Assembly (NCBI GenBank): GCA_030549335.1 | Contig: CM060188.1 | Coordinates: forward strand, 42,435,696 to 42,499,695 | Reading direction: 5' to 3' | DNA from: Pontederia crassipes | Lineage: Eukaryota; Streptophyta; Magnoliopsida; Commelinales; Pontederiaceae | DNA length: 64,000 nucleotides | In this document: positions 38,801 through 50,800 of the stretch, in pieces | Layout of the letters: the number at the start of each line of letters is the position of its first letter | Numbering within the stretch: position 1 is the stretch's first letter | The notes under the pieces: generated by a model | Databases searched by the model: none | What the model saw: the letters and a program-made list of their open reading frames with translations, nothing else | Told to the model about the DNA's origin: nothing | Translations under genes and position numbers: made by a program

Positions 38801-41800
38801 CTGCTTCTGACGTGAGCTATCTACCGAGTAATTTTGATATCTCCTCTGCAGAGTAATTTTAACATTTTGTGCAGTTGAGAACTTACTAAACTTTCCTCCA
38901 TCATCATTAAATATATTAAGAATATGACTATGCATGGCTTTTGAGCCCGTATAAAGTGTTGCATGGATGTCCCCGGCTAGCAGGAAAAGATCAGCCAGTT
39001 GATTCACTGGAGTTGATATTGTTGTACTTTTAAACTGATCAAATGACATGTCAAATCGTTTCCAAGGCTTGCTCTGACAAGGATGTTCCCAGGTCGTTCT
39101 CCGAGTATTATGATCAATATAGAAATGCTTTCCTGTTACAGAATCAAAGCGTTCCTCCCATCCAGGTGGTAAAAGACTGACGCTCCCACCATAGTTACCG
39201 GATTCTGTATATTTACTTGAAGGAAAGCGAAATAGTGAATCCTTGTCAAGAGAAATTCCCAATCGCCTACATTGCTCAACAAAAACTTGAAGAGCACCAA
39301 AAAAACTGGCAGCATTTGTTCTATCCAAGGAATCTGCACAATTGAATCGTATTACCCCATGTTGAAGTGTGGTAAGGAAAAATCCAGCCTCAGAGTTTTC
39401 ATTGGAGACAACTAGCCCATTAAAATCCTTGAGATGTTTTGACGGAGCAAACTTCCCTTCAGAAAAGCCAATGGCAAGTGTTGGTTCCTTAAGATACTTC
39501 CACAGCTCCTCAATTGTCTCCTGCTCACCTTTTGACTTTACTTTCGCATGCCAGTCATAATTTATCAACTGAATCCTAGTGGAAGAGAGTTCTGCAGTTG
39601 ATTTTATGTAACTCAGAGACTTACTAAAATGTTCTACCAAAATTGACTCCGGCTTCCCCTCTCCATTTCTGAGTAAGTTAACACAAATGACAGGAGTCGC
39701 AGGAGCTTTTTTTTTCCTGACTGAACTCAACTCAGAAGATTGAGCACTATATCTCCTACTTAATCTTTGATAGTACAATGAACTTCCTCTGTAAGGATCC
39801 TGAGCTGACACATAAATTTCAGCTTCTGTAGCGAGCTTTAACTCTGCGCCCCACCAGATGGGTATGGTTCCACGTCGCCAGATGTATGAGCTAAATGGCA
39901 GACTTTGTCCAACCTGATTAGAAAGCCATACAAGTTGTTCACATTCAACTTCATTTCCTGTTGGAAAAAATATAAGATAATAAATATTCAACTTCATTTC
40001 ATGAAAAACCGCTGCTTAATAATAAACTCATGATAGGAGAAGGGGAACGAGGGAATTTGAAGAAATAATAGCATAGGGGAATAAGAAAAAAAGGATAACG
40101 TAAAATAATTTTTAAAAATATAATATAAAAGGGAGACTCTTCATAGAAACAGTCCTCTCATCTAATTCAATTGCATACAACATAAGAACTGGAATCTCTT
40201 TGGACTCCTTGGTCATGATACAAGGTAGCCTTATTCCTATTCTGCAGTATTTTTTTTAAGTAATCCTATTCTGCAGTATGCCAAATCATATGCTAACTTT
40301 TTCTGAGAGAGACCTTTTGGCAATTTTTTGGTCTTGGCGATCAACCACTCTCAAGTCTTCTTTCATTCCTTTTGGAATGGTGAGGAGATCGTTGGATGCG
40401 TGGCAGTTTTTGGTGCCCCCAGATCTACACTTCCAGTTGCCTACTTGGATTACCCTTGTCTGATAGAAGAAACCCAGTTAGAAATTGGTCACCCATGGTG
40501 CAAAAGGCGGAACGAAGATTGGAAGGATGGAAATCAATTCTCCACTCATATGGAGGCAGCCTTGTTCTTATTAAAGAAGTCCTTACAGCACTCCCAGTTT
40601 ATTACATGCCTATCTTCTTGATACCTTGAGGATGGACCAGGTCAGAAAACAATTTTTTTGAAAACACACAGGGAGTGTAAGCCAAGGTGTGGCTCTAATG
40701 GGATGGAAGTTTGGTCCCTCAGAAAGACGAATGTCAAGCTAAATGTGTATGCCGAATTATGGAGGCTGAGACAACTGCGATCATTTTTTCAGGCATCTCT
40801 AGGCTTTATGTTTATTTCTCCTTCCAGAATCACCAATGGCTACCGGTGACATGCTTGCCACTACGTTCCCCAAGATGACAGCCCTTTTGGCAGATCCAGC
40901 AGTCTCATTATTGACTGTTGGTCACAAGCAAGCCACCATGGAGGTGTGTGTCACAGGGTGTTTTCCCGTGACCGGCATCAATGCCGCTCAACTTAAGCTT
41001 TTGTCTGCTCAGTGTCATCCCAAATAGCACATGCAGTTATCCCGCACTGCGTAATCTTACGGAGTACCACTTTATCAGCCCTTGTGGCATAATCTTATGA
41101 GGTCATCCTTATGATGGCCAGCCAAGTTACCCGTGGAGCATTAGCCTTTTACATTTCCACTTTTATATTGAGACACTCTTACCTACGGTACATTAGGGAG
41201 GAGTCCACTAGTGCCTTCCTAGCTCATATGTATTCTATGTTGCTATATAATACAAGCAAGTTTTTCTAATCCAAATGTTTGGCCTTGAGCATGAGGTGGC
41301 AACCCATATCGGTGACCCTTCTCAGTGCCTCTTGGTTCCTCGAACGCCCCTTCGGATGTCAAGCGTTCAAGCGCCTGCATTAGTACCTCAATGCACTAAT
41401 GCCACGGTCCCATGATGATTCATTGAACACTCTCATCACGTCCGTGATTGAAAGCCTATAAGATCGATCCTCGGCATAATCGCGTCGACCATAAAACTTC
41501 CGCTGTATACTCAAAACAGGCTTGGTTAGGTGCCCCTTCACCTAGTCGCCGCATGTGGTCTTGTATCCGAGAATGACCCCATGACATGTGGACTCCACCG
41601 TTCAGGTCCGTCTTATCCGAAGAGCTTCTTATATTACGTGACCAGATTTTGAGAGTCACCCTAATAGCTCCAAGGCAAACAGCTGGGTATGGCAGACCGT
41701 GCACTATTTGGCGAAATGGGTCTACAGGCTTCCATGAGACACAACCCCTGATTGCCTTCGCATCTGGGGCTCACACACACCACTCAAAATCATGATATTC

Positions 41801-44800
41801 TCAGGGCTACTGAAGCACGGCAGGATCATCACTAGAGTATACCAGGCCAAATGGGCATCACAAGCACATTGTGCCGGCTGGCAGAGGACAGCGAGCACCT
41901 CTTCTTCACTTACCCCGTTGCCTCAATTATGTCACGCCACTTGGGGTTCTTAGACACTGACACATCTGGAGGCAGTTCGCATCTGGGGCTCACACACACC
42001 ACTCAAAGTCATGATATTCTCAGGGCTACTGTAGCACGGCAGGATCGTCACTAGAGTATAACAGGCCAAATGGGTATCACAAGCACATTGTGCCAGCTGG
42101 CAGAGGACAGCGAGCACCTCTTTTTCGCTTACCATGTTGCCTAAATTATGACGCGCCACTTGGGGTTCTTAGACACTGACACATCCGGAGGAGACAGACA
42201 CTAGGTTTCACTGTGGAGGCTCGTCACACAAGCCCAACTCCGGTGGAGATGGATGTGGGCAGCCTCCATGGCCACCTCATGGGCGATCTGACGCAGCGTT
42301 AAGGATGAATTCGGTATAGAAATTTAAATACAGCCAAGAGCAAACCCTAGGCTTGATGAACGGTGTTCTATTGCACCGTGCAAGTATGCCTCTGGTATAC
42401 TTGAAAGATCTGTAGAAAATAAACGTCGATGTCGCCGATTCAAGCAGACGATAATCGACAAATAAACTAGCAGGAATCCACCAGCACCTTAGAAGAAATC
42501 TAAGGTCAAGATCGTGCGCACACGAACTCAAAAATTCAGAAACCTCTGAACTGGAACTTTAATTAAAGAGATAAAGATGTTTTTAACTCTTACAAGTCAG
42601 ACCAATATATAGGGACTCACAACTTGCAATACTATTAGTACTAGGACTCCTATAGCAAAAGGAAAACACAATCCCATCAGCATTAAGACTCTTATAACCT
42701 AACAGAAATAAACTAATAGGAAATAACAATCCTAATAACATTAGGACTCTTAAGAAAAATAAACTAAAAAATAAATAACAATCCTATCAGCATTAGGACT
42801 CCTAAGAAAAATAAATTAAAAAGGAAATAATAATCCTATTAGCATTAGGACTCCTAATAGATTCTTCAAATCTGAATCAAACTAAGTTGATGACCACTAG
42901 AATTCTGGACAGCAGCAGAATTCTCTCTTTTCTTCTCAACAGGAACTACATCAGGCTCCCCTGCTTGAAAAGAGCTCGACCCCGAGCTTGGTAATAGCAA
43001 ACTTGGCGGATGGTACATAAAGAGATCTGAAACATTGAAGGTAGATGAAATTCCCAAGTCTGCTGGCAGGTCGATGATATAAGCATTATCGTTGATATGC
43101 TTCAAAACTTTGCAAGGACCAAACTTCTTGTTCATTAATTTATAATAAGAACCCTTGTCATCACGCTCCTTATACTTAGCATTAGATTCTTCTAACTTCT
43201 TGGTTTCCTCATGGATATGTTGGATACGCTCAGCCATATTGTCAACAGCAATACTTTTGCACAAAGTTTCAGGTAAATTGATGAGGTCTACGACCTGACG
43301 AGGCATTCTACCATAAACAATTTCAAACAATAACATGTCATCCAATCTAGGAATTGGAAATCTATACTTGATTGTGATCTTGTTTATAGCTCTACTATCA
43401 ACACACATTCTCCATGTGCCATCCTTTTTTGGTACAAGGAGTGCTGACACTGCGCTTGGACTCATGCTTTCTCGAACAAATCCTTTCTTTATTAATTCAT
43501 CCACTTGGTCTTGTAAAATCTGATTTTCTTTTGGACTTAATCGGTAGTGGAGACGGTTTGGAAGACTTGAACCTGGTATTAGATCAATATGATGTCGAAT
43601 GTCTCGCATGGGAGGTAATCCATCTGGTAATTCTTCAGGAGTAATGTCTTTGAATTCTGAAATTAAATTTTGGATTGCCTCTATAGTGTGTTCTTGATCT
43701 GGAGGAACCTCCCCTATGCACATAAGTGCATAAGCCTTTCCACGGTCTTTTACCTCAGAAATGAACTCATCTGCACGTTCAATCAAGTAACCATTCTTCA
43801 AGCTATTTTCTTTAATTATTGAATCATGTTGCAATGGTAATAAAGAGATGCATTTTCCGTCTTTAGAAAACTTGTAGATGTTGTCTCGTCCTAAATGGGT
43901 TGGATTAATATCAAATTGCCAAGGACGACCCAAGATGATGTGGCTTGCATCCATATCCAATACATCACATGTGACCACATCCTTATAACTCTTGTCAATT
44001 GATAAAGATACCTTACACAATTGTGTAACTTCTTTGTTAGTGCCTTTACTAATCCAACTAACTCTATATGGTGAAGGATGAGGTTCTGTTTTCAATTCCA
44101 ATATGTTCACCATTTTTTTTGAAACTATGTTTTTAGAGCTCCTACTATCACTAATGACTTTACAAAGTTTATCTTTCACTATGCAACGGGTTCGAAATAT
44201 TTCATGTCGCCGAGGGTCCCCTTCTTTCTTAAGCATTAATAATAGGCATTGCACGACACTCGAGAGATGTTCTTCATCTTCATCAGCACAAATTTCTTCT
44301 TCAATATCATATTCATCATTAGCCTCTTCATCATCAGTTTCTTCTTCATCCTCTATTATTCGTGTTGAATGGAGTGCTGGACGTTGTGGGCACTCATTGA
44401 ATCGGTGACCTAATTGTCTACAACGATAGCAAACAATAGAATTAGACTTCCCATATGAGTTAGAAGTCCTCTTAGCATTATCAGCACCCGCAGGTTTTGA
44501 TTTAGAGCTGACTGGTAAGCTTTTGTCAGCACTTCCAACCTCTTCAATTGCAAGAAGTTTAGATGAATTGCATGCACTTGCCATCTTACTAGTCTCAGCA
44601 GAACGAAATTGTGCCTTGGCTCCTCGTTCTAGTTGACATTCTGCAGTTTCTGCCAAAGTGATTGCAGTGGCCATGGTGCTAGGAGTCTGCATCTCTCCTT
44701 TGTCTCTGATGTTAGACCTCAAAGCATTTAAGTATCGAGCCACATGTTGTGGTTCTAGTTCGACCAGGTTGTTGCGAGATGTCAGACGATCGAATTCCGC

Positions 44801-47800
44801 TGTATAGTCCCGCACTAGCCTTCCGCCCGCAATTCTGTAACTGTTGGTATAGAATCTGTTGATAGTTTGTTGGAAGATATCGATCCCACAACATTTGCTT
44901 CATTTTCCTCCAACTCCGTATTGGTTGTTTATTTTTTTGCACTCGCAAAGATTGAATTTGCTCCTACCATACAGATGCTCCTCCTTTTAAACGATATGCC
45001 ACCAATTTTCCTTGCTTATGTTCTGAGATTTCCATGTACTCAAAGAATCGTTCGACCTCCGAAATCCAATCTAAAAAGTCTTCAATGGGTAGATGACCAT
45101 TGAAGTGAGGTAATTCCATCTTCATCCTAAAATCAGGTTGTCCGTGTACAAAATTTCTTCTTGATTCAACAATTAACTCTTCTTCACTATTGTTGTCCAC
45201 CGAAGAAGTGGTTGTTCGTTGTCATCGATTTTCTTGGGTTGCTTCTGGTTGGACACGTGTGTGAATAGGACCTTGATTCGTAAGCAATTTGTCGATGGCA
45301 GCAGTAAGGAGATCTACCTTTGCTTCTAATCCTTCAAACTCTTTTCTAGTTAGAATATCAGCCATGATCTCTTCCTCGCTCTGATACCACTTGACGCAGC
45401 GTTAAGGATGAATTCGGTATAGAAATTTAAATACAGCCAAGAGCAAACCCTAGGCCTGATGAACGGTGTTCTATTGCACGGTGTTTTGATATGCTTGAAA
45501 GATCTGCAAAAAATAAACGTCAATGTCGCCGGTTCAAGCGGACAATAATCGACAAATAAACTAGTAGGAATCCACCAGCACCTTAGAAGAAATCTAAGGT
45601 CAAGATCGTGCGCACACGAATTCAAAAATTCAGAAACCTCTGAATTGGAACTTTAATTAAAGAGATAAAGATGTTTTTAACTCTTACAAGTCAGAACAAT
45701 ATATAAGGACTCACAACTTGCAATACTATTAGTACTAGGACTCCTATAGCAAAAGGAAAACACAATCTCATCAGCATTAAGACTCTTATAACCTAACAGA
45801 AATAAACTAATAGAAAATAACAATCCTAATAGCATTATGACTCTTAAGAAAAATAAACTAAAAAGGAAATAACAATCCTATCGGCATTAAGACTCCTAAG
45901 AAAAATAAACTAAAAAGGAAATAACAATCCTATTAGCATTAGGACTCCTAATAGATTCTTCAAATCTGAATCAAACTAAGTTGATGACCACTAGAATTCT
46001 GGACAGCAGCAGAATTCTCTCTTTTCTTCTCAACAGGATCTACATCATATCTGGCTACAGTGAAACTGTACCATCCTTGAGGGAGAGACATCATGTTGGG
46101 AACATTGTGCACCATCGTTTTTGCTTAGAGAGTGGGGCTTCTATTGAGAGGTAAAAAGGATGTACATGTGAACATCTGATGCGGAAGCGGCAGTAGAATA
46201 AATCTACGAGTTGCCAGAGCAACTTGATACGTTGCGACGTATCAAACTAATACACGCAACAAGAAAAATCCGTTCTGCGAGCACACAGCAGTAGAACAAG
46301 TTGAATATGAGTCAACTTGAAGAACTGAGATATATTTCTAGAGCAATAATGATCTGTCCAGCAAATAAAAGTGTGCCCTTTATATAGAACAGTTACAAGA
46401 TCTAGTCTACAGATAAAATTCTAAAACTAACTATGAAACAGAATTTTGCTTATGAATTCTAAAACTAACTATGAAACAGAGTTGCACTAAAGATACCAAC
46501 TAAACTATAATCCAGATAACTATCTTCCTGTTATCCAAATCCTGCTACATCAGTCCCTCCCTCTTGGGAAAAGCGCGACCCCGAGCTGATGTTCATAGGT
46601 GATGGCGGATCAAACATGTTGAAAATAGTGGAAATACCAAAGTCAGAAGGGAGATCAACAATGTACGCGTTGTCATTTATCCTCTTCAATATCTTGCAAG
46701 GTCCAAACTTTTTATTCTTGAGCTTATTGTAAGTACCAACAGGAAATATGTCCTTGCGCAAGTAAACCATCACCAAATCTCCTTCGTTAAATATTTTACG
46801 TCAGCTGATTCTTTATACTTTAGATTAGAAGACTCCAAATGACTCCTAGTTTAATGATTAATTAGTTGCAACTCTCTGATAAGTTCCTCCACAAAACCAC
46901 CACTAGTAAGAGATGCCGAAGTAGACAACAAATCAACAGCTTGACGAGGCAATCGCCCATAGACAATTTCAAATGGAGCCTTTCTCGTAGTTCGACTTTG
47001 CATGCTATTGTTAGCGAACTCAGCTTGTGGTAATGCAGAATCCCATTGCTTTGGATTCATTCCAAAGAGAGCACGCAATAAATTTCCAAGTGACCGATTA
47101 AGAACTTTTGTTTGTCCGTCAGTTTGAGGATGACAAGTGGAACTATAATTGAGGGCAATGTTCAAGCTTTTCCACAACCTCTTCCGAAAAGCAGAAAGAA
47201 ATTTAGTGTCTCTATCTAATGTTATAGAACGAGGTACTCCATGGAGACGTACTACCTCACGAAGAAACAAGCTAGCGACATTGTGAGCATCAGTGGTTCT
47301 TTTACATGGGATAAAGTGAGCCAGTTTAGAGAATCTCCCCCCCCCCTGCGTTGGTGGAAGTCCCAACACAAAATCCATGCTGAGGTCCTCCCAAGGTGCT
47401 GCCGGTGTCAGTAAAGGAAGATGTAGTTCAGTATTTTGAGACTGTCCCTTTGCAACTTGACAAACTGGGCCCCTATCAAGGGAGTCAAATGTCCGACAAA
47501 AGGAAGATATAGTCCAATATTCTTTTATGATGAAGAATTGATGCTTGTTGTTCATGTAGTTGCAGGATCAAATCCAACATAAAAGACAAGCATTCCTGCT
47601 GGAAAAGAAGGGAACCACAGACAATTGCCAAAAAAGATGCAAAAAGGAACCTTTTGGCAGATAAAAAAGAAAGGACTAGAGGACAGATGGCAAAATCAAA
47701 TTGAATGGAAGGTTCTGATGAAGAACAAATGGATGTTCAGGAGCAATAGGGGATCTCTTCCTCTCCTGGCCATTTGGCTGGAGGCTGGGGTTTTTGTTGG

Positions 47801-50800
47801 AGGCTAGAGTTTTAGAGCTGATTCTTTCTATCTTCATGTTTTAGAATGTTTTTTATTCTATTCATCATCTATTTTGTATTGATTTCATCAGTCATGAGGA
47901 GCTAAATCTTAGCTCTCTTAGAATAGGATAGTAATCTAATTTCTGTTTATGGATGGATGATTAAACAACACTTTTGTCACTGATGTTAGTGCAGTTTCTC
48001 TATGTTTTCAAATCAGTTTTCTATTGATGTGAATTCTGTTTTATAATGACAACTAAGAAACTGATGTTTGATCCTTTCTTGCTCAGATATGAATGCATCC
48101 TTTAACTTCTTGTTGATGTGAATCTCATATTGTAATGGCAACTGAGAGGCAGATTTTAAATTCCCTTGTTGTTCAGGAATGAACCAAGAGCATTAAAAAT
48201 TAATTTCTGGATTTGATTTCATTTGCGATTTCCGATAAATGAGTCAAGAGCATTGACTTGGTTTTCTGATTTTAATCCATGCTGGGAATGGATCCATTTA
48301 GCTTTTGTTGATGTGAATCTCGTATTGAAATGGCAGCCGAGAGGTTGATTTTAGATTCCCTTGTTTTAGAGATTTTTTTTTTTAAGAAAAAGGATTATCA
48401 CCAGATTGGTTATCATCTATGTATATATATATATCACCGAAAAGAAGCATCATATACAAGTGAAAGTTCTCCAGTGGAGAGCGGCAAAAGACAAAAGAAG
48501 TTAACCAAAACCCCACTCTCGAAGAAGGTAAAACATGTGATATACAATACTGTTCACCTGACATCTCTCCCGACAAAAAATGATCCGGTTGCGCTGGAGC
48601 CAAATAGCCCAGGCACCGGCCAGAAAGGGCACCACCGGAACTCTCCAGCCCTATCTCTGTGAACCCAGCGCCCTCATGCTCTGCCAGAAGTCTGTCGCCG
48701 CTAGAGGAACACCACCCATAATGGATGCCCGAGCCCATACCTCCCGAGACACGCGGCAGCTGAAGAACAAGTGCGTGACATCCTCTGCCGCCTCTCCACA
48801 CATAACGCAGGAGGTATCTGCATGAGTCGCCCACCTCGCTCTATAAACTTTGGTAAGGATCTGCTCCCGTCACAAAAGCCAAGAAAAGTTCTTGACTTTA
48901 AGCGGCAAGCGAGAGTGCCAAATTCGTCTGCAATCAGCTTTGAGATCCTCTGAGTCGGTGGAAGCCGGAACGAAGTGAAGATAGAGGCTGCGCGCCGAGA
49001 AGGCCCCCGATACCCATACCCAGCCATCTATCCAGGTCGAATGAGGATGGAAGGGGGCAATCCTCTAGTGAAGAGCTAGTAAGTCAGAAAGCGACTGATC
49101 GGGGAGTGGAGACCAGAAGAGGGGGGTCCAGGAACCCGTCCCAAGATCACCCCTCTGAGACCAACACTTCGCCTCAGATGCCTCAGGATGTGCTGCAAGA
49201 GCCAGTAACCAGGGGAAAGAATCTGCAAATGGCCCTCCTGGAACAGTCGTGCCGCCAAAAGGAGGCCTCCCCAAATCCAAGTGATGGAGTCATGAATGAC
49301 CGCACATGCGGAAAAATGGCTGCCACCCCTTCCAAAAGGAAGAAGAGCCTCGAGGTACGGTGGGCCTAGAGTCCCATGAGAGATCACGGCCGTGGCATGT
49401 GAAGAAAACCTCCCTCCATAGGTTGTCATCGGGCCCCGTGATCGGGCCCATCCATCGGGCCCCATGATCGGGCCCACCCATCGGGCCCCATGATCGGGCT
49501 CACCCGTCGGGCAAGGAGTGCCCAGTTAGTGCAGCGGAGATCCCGAACGCCCAATCCACCGCTAGATAAGAGTCTACATATGCTGCTCCAAGTGGGCCTA
49601 CATATGCTGCCATGACGTCCTCCCTCACCATGGGCCAGAACTCTCTGTAGAAGAAGACCGGGAAGCTATCAGGGCCGGGGGGGCCCTCGGTGTTGAGGTC
49701 GTGGAGTGCGTCGGTGACCTCGACTTTGGAAGACTGATCATCGGTAAGACAAGTAATACCCCTGGGGGACCATCTCCAGGCCGGCAGAGGGTGTCGTCCG
49801 AAATAGTCCGGATGGAAGGAGGAAATGGCAGTCCCAATGCGGTGGTGGCCGGTAATCCTCTAGCCCATCACCTCCAACTGATTGATCCGGTTTGCTGCCA
49901 CTGCGAGCTCGCATATAGGTGGAAGAAACGAGTGTTGGCATTTCCCTTTAGAAGTCAGGTTTGCCAGGAGCGCTGCCTCCACTGGATCTCCACCAACCTG
50001 TCCTCCAATTGTATGGTCGACTGAGCCCGCCTGCGCTGAGCCACCTCGGCCTCCATGAGGTGGCGAAAGTCCTCCTGATCAAGCTAGGCAATGACCTCCA
50101 AGTCCTCGAATTGTATGGTCGACTAGCCCGCCTGCGCTGAGCCACCTCGGCCTCCGTGAGGTGGCGAGAGTCCTAATCAAGCTGGGAAATGACCTCCAAT
50201 GCCTCAGTCCTCCTATCTCCGACGGTCCTGAAGGAAACGCCGCAGGCTGAGGAGCCTGTCAGCAATAGTCCGAAGCTGACACACTCTGCCAGTGCTCGGC
50301 CAACGCCTATCTGAACCCCTCCTCTAAGAGCCAGAACCTCTCAAAGCGAAAAAGGGAACACAAGGGTTGGCTGTCTCCGGATCTCCACAAAAGGGGTGTG
50401 TGATCCGAAAATGATCGGTCCATTTCCTGTACAACCGAAAGCTGGTGTGCCTCCACCAGCTCCAAGGAATCGAGGAATCTGTCAAGCCGGGACCTGGATG
50501 AGGGTGTCGCCGTGCTCCGCCAGGTAAGTCGGCAGTTCATTGCCGGGAGTTCCGACAACGACTGAGAGTCCATGAAATCTCTGAACTCCGCTCCAAGGTC
50601 TCTCCCCTGTCGTCTGGTGGGGCAATCATCCATGTCCAGAGTGACATTGAAGTTGCCACCGATCAGCCATCGGCCATCCGGAAGATGGAGTCAGGCCGCC
50701 GATAGCTCCTCCCACAGAACCGGCCGAAAGGAGCCCAAGCAAGAGCCGTATACACAGGATAGGAGATAGGCATAACCATGAGAGCTGCGTCTCAGGTGGA

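Larger units (their letters stand above)
42289..46047 (-). mobile_element. Ty3-type LTR retrotransposon, internally deleted
   Basis: LTRs at 45392-46047 (5') and 42289-42953 (3'), minus orientation, both TG...CA, highly similar with a few indels. A tRNA-Met-type primer site (tggtatcagag, minus, about 45379-45389) lies two bases inside the 5' LTR. Gag begins near 45364 ([17 protein letters not shown]) and is broken by two stop codons and a frameshift near 44825. The rest is one 649-codon ORF. No clear 5-bp duplication (cgatc against tatct). Inside SAC9 intron 3, same strand. Confidence 0.92.

Noticed and set aside
49428..49512. CRISPR-like array
   Set aside because: Units are directly adjacent 26-bp repeats with no spacers, in a plant nuclear LINE.
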